Origin: Tetraselmis striata
Taxonomy: Eukaryota; Chlorophyta; Chlorodendrophyceae; Chlorodendrales; Chlorodendraceae
Direction: 5' to 3'
NCBI GenBank assembly: GCA_006384855.1
Contig: VCJN01001236.1
Span: 62,001-126,000 of the forward strand
Length of the DNA: 64,000 nucleotides
In this document: one piece after another, positions 24,999 to 39,300 of the stretch
Position numbering within the stretch: the stretch's first letter is position 1
How the letters are laid out: each line of letters begins with the position of its first letter
Notes under the pieces: model-generated
What the model was told of the DNA's origin: nothing
What the model saw: only the letters and a program-made list of their open reading frames with translations
The model's database searches: none
Translations under genes and position numbers: made by a program

Positions 24999-26335
24999 AT
25001 GGGACGCCGCCGCCGCAGGTGAGGAACAGAGCGGGGCGGGGGGGCTGCCCTCCCCGACGGTGAACCCCTGGGCTTGAGGGGGCGGCGCGAGACAAGTGGC
25101 TGCTGGGCAGAGCTGAACACTCGGCCATGTTGCTTAGCCAGCAGGCTGCGTCTGAGCAACTTCGGATAGTACAAACCCCTGCGCAGTGTTTGCGTGTGCT
25201 TGTGTGCACCCGCGCCGGCGATCATAACTCCGTAAGAGTACAATATATATATATATATATATACATGTATATACACATATACACATAATGTAAATGTACG
25301 AACATATACATGTGTGTATATATGTATGTTCAAATGTATGTGCATATATATATGATATATATATTGTACTCTTAGGGTGTTATGATCGCCAGATTTTATA
25401 TATATATCTTTATTCGCCCTCTGCCCTTCGGGTCAGCGGGCGGGTGTAGGTGAAGTGAATGTCCCCGTAGGCGACCTCAGGGTGCGACTTTTGTATATGG
25501 CAGGCTCTCATGGGTCCCTATTGCCAGCACTCCCCACATTATGAATACCATCTATGATTTGTATGCAGTAGTCAGACACGAATAATGTGCACGTATGCAT
25601 GTGTGCGAGAGGGGAGCAGGGGTGAGTTAACTCGATATACATGTACCCGCACGTGTAAATACTTCCGCGCGCTAATAGCTACGACCCCCCCCCCCCCCCC
25701 CCCCTTCACACACATGAGCCCGTGCGTCAGAGCCGGCCATGCAATCTGGTCATTTGCGTCTCTACGCGGGCCCACCTTGTGGAACACACTCAAGGGCGGT
25801 GTGCACTGGCGCTGTTGGTGGCGCTTAGCCACATGCACCGACTCGGTCTCATCACTCGGTCTCATCACCAGATTGCGCCTGACGGCTGCGCTTGCCTTGT
25901 GCCCCCCCCCACCCCCCCCCCGGGCCTGTCCGGCTCGCCTGGCGTGCCCACGCAGCGGAGGACGGGGTCCAGGCGGAGGCGGCGCCGGCGGAGAAGGCGG
26001 CAGAGGAGCGGGAGGAGGAGCGGCCGGACCCGCTGGCGGGGCTGTCACCTGCTGCCCGCCGCGCTGCGCTGCTGGCACGGGCCATTGCGGCGCAGGCGGC
26101 GGCGGCGGCGGCGGCGGACGCTTCCGCTGAGAAGGAGGCGGCGGCGGCCGAGGAGGAGGAGGAGGAGGCCGGCGGGACTGCTGGCGTCGGCAGCCCCGCC
26201 CAACCGCAGACTCAGGACGTGGAAGATGCGGATGATGAGGAGGAAGAGGAGATGGAGGAGGAGTTTGATCACAGCTACTTCGAGTTTGTGGCGGAGTACC
26301 TGTCAGGCGGCTACGACGGCCACTACGAGCTGTAG
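17834..26335 (+). CDS. Ala/Glu/Arg-rich exon-repeat coiled-coil protein, 19 exons
   Basis: Exons: 17834-17946, 18026-18175, 18807-18860, 18986-19192, 19291-19392, 19490-19540, 19715-19789, 19893-19943, 20054-20170, 20807-20902, 21038-21091, 21335-21394, 21845-21958, 22415-22555, 22719-22784, 23049-23096, 23350-23391, 24024-24397, 25956-26335. Total 2,295 nt, 764 residues plus stop. Internal exons 2-17 are all multiples of three, 42-207 nt. They typically begin with (L/V/E)AxE and end with Arg, the basic codon being split by the intron (AG/G, CG/N, once AA/G). The sequence is helical and highly charged ([34 protein letters not shown]). The last exon is acidic and ends [20 protein letters not shown] then GHYEL. 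No known domain; function unknown. The start is the first in-frame ATG; an upstream exon is possible. Confidence 0.8.
24380..25350 (+). repeat. Tandem duplication of about 340 bp inside the last intron
   Basis: The block from GGGACGCCGCCGCCGCAGGT at 24380 recurs at 25001 and stays nearly identical for about 340 bp. It carries the 3' end of exon 18 together with its splice donor (GTGAGT in copy 1, GTGAGG in copy 2). The copies are separated by the hexanucleotide array at 24745-24995. Confidence 0.9.
24745..24995 (+). repeat. Hexanucleotide microsatellite (TGTAGA)n then (TGTATA)n
   Basis: About 14 units of TGTAGA are followed by about 25 units of TGTATA with a few variants. It gives long meaningless ORFs (Val-Asp, Tyr-Met and Cys-Arg repeats) on both strands, which I discount. 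Confidence 0.95.
25217..25390. mobile_element. MITE-like palindromic element
   Basis: The ends are inverted repeats of about 35 bp: GGCGATCATAACTCC at the left and the complement of GGCGATCATAACACC at the right, both followed inward by TAAGAGTACAATATAT. The interior is AT-rich. The left end also exists at 24596 in the first duplicated copy. No target-site duplication is obvious. It lies in the last intron of the Ala/Glu/Arg-rich gene. Confidence 0.5.
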
Positions 26336-26380
26336 CTGCCCCCTGCCCCCCCCCCCCCCCCCCGGTTTGCTCCGTTCGGA

Positions 26381-26385
26381 TGTAA
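26381..26385 (+). promoter_or_regulatory. Candidate polyadenylation signal (TGTAA)
   Basis: TGTAA lies 46 nt after the TAG stop of the 17.8-26.3 kb gene. Confidence 0.5.
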
Positions 26386-27640
26386 TCAGAGCGGTGCGGC
26401 GGAGCAGGTCGTGCCGCTCATTTGAGTAGGCCCGCACAGGCCTGCGGCGATGGCACCGACCAAGTAAACCCTACAACCCTGAAACTCCACCCGGCCAGGT
26501 GCCAACGACACAGACCACAGTCCCCCAGGAGGTGGCCGGGCCCGCCAGTCTGTGGACACTGCGGGCCACACTGCCCCTCGTGGTGCTGCGTGCAGTGGTT
26601 TGCTGGGTGGGGTGGGGTGAGGGAGGGGGTTCCAGGGACTGTTGTGGAAGGATGGCGAGGGACCTTGGAGGCAGTGACGTGACGGGGCGTGCCCCAGTAA
26701 CAGAGGGCCTGCCCCCTCTTCCCCCGGGGCGACTGCAGAGTCGCTCCACCGGGCCAAACACAAGTGCGGGTGGCTGTTGTCTTACTACACCGGGCCTTGG
26801 CTCTGGGTTGTTAACAGGTTGCTAGCTCTGAGTTTACATCGGCTGGTCCGCTGTTCGCCGCATGAGCTAGACGGGTGCGGCATCAAACCCCGGCGCCAAA
26901 CCCGAGCTACGAGCTGAAAGCTACGCCGCCCGCGGAGGAGGGTGGGGCCCGGTCACCCGTAGTAGGTCGAGAGGGGCCTCAGAGAAGAGTGACCCGGGGC
27001 GGGCGGCCAACATGCCACATGCGACCCCTAGCATCATTGACCCAAGCCACTCGCACAGGGTCCGTGTACAGTAGGGTGTGGTGGGTGGGTCTGGCCAGAG
27101 CAACAAGGAGACCCCGGTATGTGTCCATTTAGGTTTGTGTATATGTTGGCGTGAATCCAGTGGCGCGCGGTAAAAAAAGCCCCAGCGCCGCGTTGTCACC
27201 CTGGAGGCCAGGAGTGCGCCGAGTAGTGTTCCGGGGTAGGGTACGGGGCTGGGCTGACCGATCCCTCGGCAGGTGCGCCTGGCCCCCGTGACTGCCATAT
27301 TGTCCCCACCCTCCTGGCTTTCCGAAGGCTTCACTGTCCCTGTCCTGCAGGGGCAGGTTAGCAGCATCGATATCGTATTCGCCCATGAAGACGGCTGAGT
27401 ACACCCCTCCGCCCACCTCGGACCCCCGGCAAGCACAACAACCTGCGGCCAGTGAGAGAGTCCAGCAACGAGGGGGCGGCATCCAGCCTAGCAGGGGGAG
27501 GGGCGGCATGCCGCTCACGCCTCTCGCACACAGCACACAGCGCTGGCCCATGTCGAGCCCCACCCGAGTGCCGTGCGGGTGCCTGCGTGTGCGCCAGAGA
27601 CTAGGGGGGCCGGGGGAGGTAGCTGCCGCAGCGCTTTGCA
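26386..27640. other. Intergenic region between convergent genes
   Basis: No gene supported. ORFs on both strands are GC-driven and lack recognisable domains. A minus ORF with MGEYDIDAANLPLQ near 27389-27348 follows an AG that could be a splice acceptor, but nothing else supports an exon. Confidence 0.4.
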
Positions 27641-27645
27641 TTACA
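27641..27645 (-). promoter_or_regulatory. Candidate polyadenylation signal (TGTAA) of the L40 gene
   Basis: TTACA on the plus strand, about 66 nt beyond the stop codon of the terminal L40 exon. Its placement supports the two-codon last exon. Confidence 0.6.
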
Positions 27646-27710
27646 GAGGCGCCTGGCTGCTAGCTTGCACACGCCGCCAGGCGCACCCGGGAGGGAAGGA
27701 GGGACCCAGT

Positions 27711-31350
<3,640 letters not shown>

Positions 31351-33581
31351 TCACCGCCCGGCCCGGCCCTCCCGCGCGCGCTTAACCAACTCCTCTACCG
31401 CCCCCTCCCAGCGCCTCAGCTCCGCCGCAAACTCCGCGCGCATCTCCTGCCGTTCGCGCCGCCACGCATCCACCTGCACAGCGCGAGTGCGGCGGTCAGG
31501 CACCGCCCGCCCCCACTGAAGGGCACAGCCCGGCGGCATGGCGGCGCCCGTTGCCTGCCGTGGTGCGATAGGCAGAGAGGAAGGGGGGGGGAGGGGGGGG
31601 GCACCTCCTGCCGCAGGCACTTTGTCCAGGCCTTCCGCTCCCGGCGCCGCTCCGCCCGGTCCTGCTCCAGCAGCTGAAGCAGCGCCGCCAGCTCCCCCCC
31701 GCCCCGCTCCCCGCCGCCCCCCTCCCCGCCCGCAACCCGCCCGCCGCGCCCCTCGGGGGACGCCGGCGGCCCAGGTGCTGGCGCCAGCGCCGCTGTCCCG
31801 AGCTGCGCCATCAGCACCACGCTGCGCTGCGCCTTCTCTAAACGCTGGCTTGCCAGGCTGTCTGGCTCGCTGGCCTGCGCTCGCGCCGCATCCGGGCCAG
31901 GCCAGCACACCTCAGTCAGTTCACCTCCGCTAAGGACGGGCAATGGAGCCCGGGCGGGGGGGGGGGGGGGGGGGGGGCAAGGGGCACCTGCTGCTGGATG
32001 GAGCGCAGCATGGCGGCGCGCAGGGCTGCACGCGCCGGGGCGGCCGAGCGCGCGTCGCCCGCGCCCGCCGCCTCCAGCAGGCTCTCCTGCATCAGGCGCC
32101 GCATGCCGGGCCTGGCCGCCGCGGCTGAGGGCCCAAACAGCGGCGCGTGCGCCATGACTGCGGTCTCTTGGTGCACTGAGTACGCCTGTGGCCCAGCACA
32201 GCCCCAGCCGCAGTTGGTCAGAGCGAGGTGGGGGTGCACATGTTGGTGTGGGGGGGGGGGGGGGGGGGGGGGTCACCTGTAGCCAGAGCAGCAGGTGGAT
32301 GAGCTCCTCGTGCTCGTGGGAGGTGGCAGCCCAGGCATCATCGGCTGCTGCAAGCAGGTAGTCGCGCACGAGGGAGGCCCACTGCGCGCGGAGCTCCCCG
32401 TTGTAGGCGCGCGAGTTGTAGTTGCCCTCCACCAGCTGGAACCAGCGGTGCGCCGCGGCCTCCAGGCTGCCGATGGGCTCCCGGAACAGCACGCCCGGCA
32501 GGCCCGCCTCCCCGATGGGCAGCCCCGCGATGACCGCCTCGCCCGCGATGAACACCGCGCGGGCGTACTCAAAAAAGCGCTCCACCGCGCCCGCCGACAG
32601 GCTGCCCACGATCTCGCAGCCGGCGCAGAGGTCGGCGCACCCCTGGCGGCACATCATCTCGCCCAGCGCCTTGAAGTACTCTGCCCGGCTGGATGCCTCC
32701 AGCTGCAGCGCCACATGGCGGCAGCATGACACCATCAGCACATGTCCTTGACAACCCCCCCACCCCTAAACGCTCGCGGGTCCATCCCCAACCGTCTTGA
32801 CGCAGCTCCAGGAATCTTCTCATTGGCCGCACCTCCTGCCCCTGCTCGCCCCGGCGGCGCGGCGGCAGCGCCAGCTTCCAGGTCTCCCCCGCAGCGAGGC
32901 CCGCCGCAAAGGGGTAGCGCAGCATGAGGGCGCTCAGCTGCAGGCTGGCGCGCGGCACCCAGCTCCGCCGCGGGCGCACGCCCGCCACGTTGCGCCCGCG
33001 GGACAGGCACTCCTTCCACTTGCGCCCCATGTAGTCGTGCCCGTATCTGCGCCAGCGCGGAGGGCACACCGCTCCTCACCCACTTAATATCTACTGTTTT
33101 GAATACATGGCATACATCAATCGCGAGTGAATCGAGTTTTTGTCGATGAAACAGGTAATTTGTCTCAGCATCCTTTCGGCAAGCCTTGCTGCTGGCGTCA
33201 GGTGGGCAATACTAGTAGGGGGGCTATCGGATGACTAGGCAGCTGGTGGGCAGCCCACCGATGCAGCAGCTCGTCGAACATCGCGGCAAGCGTCCGAGGC
33301 TGTTCGTCCTCCCCTTCCCCCTCGCCGTCGCTCTCGGCGTCGGTGGCAGCATCGGCCCGACCGCGCTTCGCGCGGCCAAAGGGCTCGGCCCCTGGTTTCG
33401 CGGCCGCCGTGCAGCCGCAGCCGGCCGCCGCCTGGCGTGCGGCGTCCTCTGCCTGCGCGGCGGCGAGCAGCGCCAGCGCGCGCGCCGTGTCGTCCCGAAC
33501 CACCCCGGGGCCGTCGCCCGCCGCCGCCGCCGCGGCATCGCCGGCTGCGGCGGCCTTGGCGCGCTTTGGTGGGCGGCCCAT
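31351..33581 (-). CDS. Unknown 517-residue protein with basic N-terminus, 6 exons
   Basis: Exons in transcript order: 33581-33259, 33046-32833, 32702-32277, 32185-31988, 31874-31605, 31473-31351; 1,554 nt in exact frame. The N-terminus MGRPPKRAK resembles a nuclear localisation or AT-hook-like signal, followed by Ala-rich and acidic low-complexity sequence (DAESDGEGEGEDE). Exon 1 joins exon 2 to give MFDELLHRYGHDYMGRKWKE. The middle (exon 3, 142 residues) looks globular, with Cys and aromatic residues (CADLCAGCEIVG; AAHRWFQLVEGNYNSRAYNG). The C-terminus is a charged coiled coil (RRERQEMRAEFAAELRRW). I do not recognise the family. A nuclear, DNA- or chromatin-associated role is suggested only by the N-terminus. 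Three introns begin with C-rich runs at or near the donor. Confidence 0.8.
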
Positions 33582-34386
33582 GTTGCCACCAGGGTCAGGA
33601 TATTTGGGCGCGAGACCGGTCCCAGGGGGCAGGCGGCGGTCCAGGGCAGTGCAGTCCCTCAGGTTTCCGGCAGACTGCTGCTGGGCTGCTGTCGATGACT
33701 GCCAGATGGGTGTGATGGGGTTTCGATGTTATGTCAGTTTCATAAGGATCGTCTGGTCTGCCGAAATATTTCAGGTCTGGTTACAGATTATGATAATCAG
33801 GAATTTGCACGCAAACAAGGCCACAGCGAGGGGGGTGTTATTGGGCGGGCTGTGGTGCGCTCGATGGAGCGTGCCACAGCAAAGGAGAGTGACCGGTCGG
33901 TCCGCCGTGGAGGCAGGTGGTGGCCCTGACCGGCCCATGTAATACTGCGCGCTACGGCGCCGCGCCATGGCTATCCCGTACAGTTAGAGAAACCACAAAA
34001 ACTAGTTTTAAACACATATGAAAAGAACGTATGGTTTTCCGACTAGAGAATGCCGGGCGCAGCAGGCCACGGGGCGGGGGTCACGGGCGGGAATTATTTT
34101 AAAGGCGATGACAGGCCAGCGGGGTGCACCAACGAACAGAATAAGTTCTAAACAAATGTTAGGTTCTTCACTTGTGAAAGTAGCTTCTCCGTAGTTGGGC
34201 AATCTTGCAAGAAATTCATTATAACGCATGTTTTGAAGTGAGAATTGCACTCAATCCCATTGTGTGCTTATTGTTTGCCCGCGCGCTCAAAACGTGCAAA
34301 ATTGGGTTTGCGTTGCTTGGATGGATGCAAAGAATGACCGTTGTTTGGACACGCGCCACCCCATTATTTCATTGCTTTTGACGGAG
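33582..34386. repeat. Degraded interspersed repeat related to 42.0-42.7 kb
   Basis: 33776-34140 shares blocks with 42060-42240 and 42300-42700: ATTATGATAAT then GCAAACAA; GAGCGTGCCACA; AAGGAGAGTGACCGGTCGG; GGCTATCCCGTACA; GGCCAGCGGGGTGC. This is non-coding, terminal-looking sequence of the same retroelement family whose coding remains lie at 41.5-43.1 kb. Fossil; broken. Confidence 0.6.
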
Positions 34387-34400
34387 TACGACTGTGGGGC
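34387..34400 (+). repeat. Target-site duplication of SINE copy C, left
   Basis: TACGACTGTGGGGC here matches TACGATTGTGGGGC at 41353-41366 (13 of 14), on either side of the interrupted SINE. Confidence 0.75.
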
Positions 34401-34576
34401 ACAAGGTACATCCCTTGTCCGCTCGGTAGAGCGGTCGTCTCGTATGCGAGAGACCCGAGTTCGATTCCTGGCTGATGTATTTCGGCAATATCGGCCCGGC
34501 GTGTCCCGGGTTTACCCGGTTGATGCATTAGCCCTTCGGGGTTCGAATGAGGCAATGGTCTATGGGCTATGCCAGA
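34401..34576 (+). mobile_element. tRNA-derived SINE, copy C, left part
   Basis: Begins near GGTACATCCCTTGTCCGCTC. The tRNA-like head GGTAGAGC...GAGTTCGATTC can fold with an anticodon-like CGT in the loop CTCGTAT, suggesting a tRNA-Thr-like ancestor (inference). It is interrupted after CCAGA at 34576 by the LTR element and resumes at 41267. Confidence 0.85.
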
Positions 34577-34988
34577 TGTTATACTCCATTTCCCTATAGC
34601 CATAATGTTCTGCTATACTAGCAGGTATAACCCCCGCAAAGGTAGTACGACTACGCATCCGCGGAGTCGCTGTACATATTAGTATTGCGGGCGTAAATAT
34701 TAGTAGTATAAGGTCGAAGACTGTTCTGGAATTCTCTAGAGTTCTCTGACTCAAGCCTTACGTGGCTAACACAGCACGGGTATCCCATGACACCCGGCTA
34801 ACATAGCACAGGTATGACTATGACCTCGGCGGGTATAAATACCGCCTCGGACAAGTCTACTAGGCAGAATTCAGAGACAGAACTATAACCCAGGAACCCC
34901 TGTAACCAGAAGAGATTGGCCATACTTTCTAAATCCTTCCGCTGCATCCTAAAGGGCCTAAAGAACAGGCTTAAGCTAGAGCCTAACA
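34577..34988 (+). repeat. 5' LTR
   Basis: 412 bp, TG...CA ends, with a TATA-like box. Matches 40855-41266 with one visible difference. Confidence 0.95.
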
Positions 34989-35027
34989 CTTGGTTTCGGA
35001 GCTTAGACAGCGGTAAGCGACGTAAAG

Positions 35028-36188
35028 ATGGCTACACCAGGACAGACACCACCTGAGGACAGCGGAAGCTTTCCGGTAGCGGCCACTGCCGGCGAAGCAC
35101 AGCCGATTCCGCTCGAAGGAGGTCAAGAGGGCACGCAACCGACCCTCGCAACCATGATGAGCATGCTTCAACGACTAGCCGACCGAGTCGAGACTATGTC
35201 GACGGAGCAAGCGAGGATGCAAGATGTAGCGCAAGCTACAACGGCGGCAACGGCGGAGATTCGCCGCTTGGACGAGTACGTGCGACAAGGCTTCAGTCAT
35301 TTCGACGACCGAGTGAACCGGAGCCGAGTTGTAGAGCAGCAGATGCGAGACCAGCTTCGTTCTGCCCGGACCAGCGACATGCCTGGGCTCATGCCGAGCG
35401 ATGTGAAACCAGCGAAGATCGAGAAGCTATCGACTACGAATATCGACGAGCTACGGAACTGGTTTCGTCATGCACGGGGTTACCTGAAATATCACAATGT
35501 AAACCCGGAGGAACCTCGTAGCGTGTACTGGGCATCTGGCTATTTTCACGGACCCGTATCCAAGTGGTGGTACGCGCAAGTGGCGAGTACGCACGACGAA
35601 ATTGGCGGCGGTTTTACCGGTATTACGCACATGGAGGCGGCACTAATCACCGAATTCTGTGGACGTACACCGGCGAAGCAAGCTCGTATCAATCTGGATC
35701 GCGCGACACAGCGGACTACAGTACAGAAGTACGCGAATTATTTCCGCGAGCAACTACTGGAGTTACCCCATCGTCACGAGGAAGATAATGTACATGACTT
35801 CCAGCGCGGACTGAAACCCCATATTCGAAAGGAAGTTGCCCTGAAAAACCCTAAGACCCTGGCAGAAGCTGTACAGGCAGCTCTGGCTGTTGAAGCTGCG
35901 GAGCGGGAGACAGATGTGCACCGCGAGATCCGTCGCGAGCGCCTAAACATCATGGACGACGATGGCGACGACGACGAGCAGTACTACAGCAGTGCTGAGG
36001 GTGAGGCTACAGAACAAGAAGACGACCTGTTGATGGCGCGGCGATTGACCGAGGAGGAGTTTGAGAGATTTAAGAAGGAAGGTCGCTGCTTTATCTGCAG
36101 GGCGAAAGGTCATGTTGCGTCCGCGTGCCCGAGCAAGAAGAAGAAGATTTCTGAATATCGACCCAGAAAGACCCGGCCGGGAAACTAA
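35028..36188 (+). CDS. Gag of the Ty3/gypsy element
   Basis: 386 residues. The N-terminus is Gln/Thr-rich with a short coiled-coil-like segment (MMSMLQRLADRVETMSTEQA). The central region IDELRNWFRHARGYLKYHNV and PVSKWWYAQVAS resembles the capsid-like Gag domain of Ty3 elements, followed by the RTTVQKYANYFREQLLELPH region typical of the family. Near the C-terminus is a single CCHC zinc knuckle, CFICRAKGHVASAC, for RNA binding. The end is Lys-rich. Confidence 0.9.
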   Translation: MATPGQTPPEDSGSFPVAATAGEAQPIPLEGGQEGTQPTLATMMSMLQRLADRVETMSTEQARMQDVAQATTAATAEIRRLDEYVRQGFSHFDDRVNRSRVVEQQMRDQLRSARTSDMPGLMPSDVKPAKIEKLSTTNIDELRNWFRHARGYLKYHNVNPEEPRSVYWASGYFHGPVSKWWYAQVASTHDEIGGGFTGITHMEAALITEFCGRTPAKQARINLDRATQRTTVQKYANYFREQLLELPHRHEEDNVHDFQRGLKPHIRKEVALKNPKTLAEAVQAALAVEAAERETDVHREIRRERLNIMDDDGDDDEQYYSSAEGEATEQEDDLLMARRLTEEEFERFKKEGRCFICRAKGHVASACPSKKKKISEYRPRKTRPGN

Positions 36189-36328
36189 GACGTGAGTCGG
36201 CCGCGCGCGGCGCGCGACAGGGTGAAGGACTGTCCCCTAAAACGGCTCGCGAGACTACAGAAGTACAGCCCTCGTATCCTCAAACGACACTGAGGCCTGA
36301 TTTCCTCCACAAGGATTTCAGCGACTGG

Positions 36329-39300
36329 ATGGTACATCGCGAATTATTTCACGAGTACACGAAGAAATACGGACCCTGCGACCTGGACGGAGCTTGCGAT
36401 AATGACGGCCTGAATTCTCAAGTTTCTGGTAGTTTTTGCTGTCCGACGCGCCCATTTCAGGAACAGGATCTCGGAGAATATCGGCGTATTTGGCTAAATG
36501 CCCCGTATGACCGAATTGAAGAATTTTTGGGCCACTACCTTCGACAGAAGTTATTGCATCCGCATCTACGAGCAATTATTGTGGTCCCAAAATGGTCGCG
36601 TAAGCCGTGGTTTCGACTACTGAGAAATTTTCGTCTGGTGGATGAGTTGCCAGCGGAGACTTCTGTGTTTACGTGTCCAACGAACGATGGCATAGAAGGT
36701 GCGAGACAAGATGTTGGCCCCACTCGATGGGCGACACAGATCTACGCTGACGATGGCGCCGGCGTACGGTTTCTACCGCAGCACCTGAGAACCCCACCGA
36801 AGCCTGAGTGGACGCACTCGAAGGTTCTAGTAACCGATGGAAGACGAGTGCTTCTGACTGTAGAAGACAGCGGACTGATTTGGTTTCCAGAAGGCAAGCG
36901 CGGCGACACGGACGCGACGCCGGAGACAACAGCAGTACGACGATTACTCGAGCAAACTGGGTACCGGGTACAGGAGAGCAATCTACGGTACCTCGGCACT
37001 CAGCGGGCGGGAGACAACCGGTGTCCTGTATACCTGTATCGCGCTCGTCGTAATACTGTACCTACGAAGACCCCTTTGAACCGTGCACTATGGACAACCT
37101 GGAAGAAATTATTGGAGGCACGAAGTACGGGTTATCTGGAGACGGAGACAGTACGCTACCCACTACGGTACGAAAGCTTCGGCGAACAAATTGATGAATA
37201 TGTCAACCGTAACGTCCGACTACCTGGCGAGGACTCCACATCGCGTTTGTGCAACGTATCTTCACCGAGTGGTACCCGACTGCTAACTATTACTGGCGAA
37301 TTGCGAGGACGACACTGTAAAATACTGGTGGACTCTGGTGCAACCGAAAATTTTGCGAGTACCGAATGGGTGCAATTGCATCAGTGCCCTACAGTATCCG
37401 GAGGAAAACACCGTATAAAACTGGCGAACGGCAGTATGAGTACCAGTACCAAACGGCTGAGGAGCGAAGTTCTTACCGTAGGAGCTTTCGACTATAAATT
37501 GGACGCTATAGTTACAGACCTGGAGAAATTCGACATTATTCTCGGACAACCTTGGCTGGAAACAGTTAATCCTGACATCGACTGGACTGCTAAAATTATT
37601 AAACACCGGAAGACTGGACAACACATTGCTACAGCGGAACAGTATACAGTACCTACGACGGTTTACCACCTGGACGCGGCTAAGATGGCGAAGGAGCTGA
37701 GGAAGAGTCGCGGCGAGGAACTGTTTGCTGTTGCGGTACGCGAGGTGTTCGATGCGGTAGCTGAGCTGCGCACGGACCAGTCGACCGAGTGGACCGAGGA
37801 GCTCAAGGAGTCCCTTATGGAGTTTGCAGACATCATCGCGGAGCCTACTGACCTGCCACCGGAGCGTGAGTTCGACTTTGAGATCAACCTGGAGAGTGAT
37901 GAACCCCCCAAGGAACGAACGTACCGTATGTCACCAGCGGAGTTGCAAGAGGTACGGTCACAACTGGAGGAATTGTTGGCAAAAGGGTGGATTCGTCCGT
38001 CCAAGTCAAACTACGGCGCCCCAATTTTATTTGTGCGTAAGAAAGACGGCACTCTGCGTATGTGTGTGGACTACCGTAAATTGAATGACCTTACGAAGAA
38101 AGACCGGACCCCGCTTCCTCGTATCGACGAATTATTGGACTCATTGCATGGTGCGACTATTTTCAGTACTCTGGACCTGTACAAAGGCTACCATCAAGTA
38201 CGAATTAAACCGGAAGACATCCACAAAACAGCGTTCCGGACACACTATGGACTCTACGAGTACTGTGTGTTACCTTTCGGCTTGACAAACGCCCCAGCTG
38301 GATTCCAGACTATGATGAACCGTGTTTTGAGCCCATATCTCGGCAAATTCTGCGTGGTATACCTGGACGACGTGCTGATCTACAGCAAGACAGCTGAAGA
38401 GCATCTCGAGCACATCAGATTGGTGCTACGGGAGTTGCAACGACACCACTTGCATATCAAGCTGTCGAAGTGTTCGTTCGGCGGTACTAGCGTGGAGTTT
38501 TTGGGCCATATCGTCGAAGCAGGACAGATCAAGATGGACCCCCGGAAGGTGGAAGCAGTTCAACAGTGGCCCGTGCCGAAGACAGTAAAGGACGTACGAG
38601 GTTTTCTCGGCCTTGCTGGCTATTACCGCAAGTTCATCCATAACTTCGCGGCTATTGCGGCGCCACTACATGACCTGACGAAGAATCAACCGGAGTTTGT
38701 GTGGACGCCTCGTGCTGATGCGGCGTTTCGTGCATTAAAGGACGCAATGGTACGAGCACCTGTACTGAGTATACCGGACACATCTGCGGACGCCCGTTAC
38801 ACATTGTATACAGATGCTTCTGGATTTGCAGTGGGAGCTGTGCTGCTGCAAGATCAAGGCTCAGGACTTCGACCTGTCGCGTACCATGCACGCAAGATGA
38901 ACAAACACGAAGTTCACTACCCGGTACATGAGCAAGAGTTGTTAGCGGTTCGTGATGCACTCATCAAGTTCCGATGCTACCTTGATGGAGCGGCGGGCTT
39001 TACGGTCATCACCGACCATGACACGCTACGGCACTTCTTTCGCCAACGCGATTTGTCGACGCGGCAAGTACGATGGCTGCAAGTGTTTGCGCCTTACCAA
39101 CGACATATGGACATCGTCTACAAGCGAGGAGCTGCCAATCATGCGGACGCCCTCTCTCGGCGACCCGACTTGAAGGATTCGCTACAGAAGCTAGATCTGC
39201 TGAACAACTGGTCAGAAGACGAGGCTGACTGCGAAATAAATTCAGTTTTATTTGCTATGGAGTCGCGACTACAGGCGGACAACAAATTTTACGACGAAAT

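Noticed and set aside
24611-25345. Long ORFs of Tyr-Met, Val-Asp, Cys-Arg and His-Ile repeats on both strands
   Set aside because: They are translations of the TGTAGA/TGTATA microsatellite in frames without stops, not genes.
27129-27641. 170-residue minus ORF downstream of L40
   Set aside because: No domain. It overlaps the L40 3'-end region, and no splice pattern gives a consistent frame.
34413-34470. Functional tRNA gene
   Set aside because: The tRNA-like head of the SINE lacks a closing acceptor stem and continues into the SINE body; the same holds for the other two copies.
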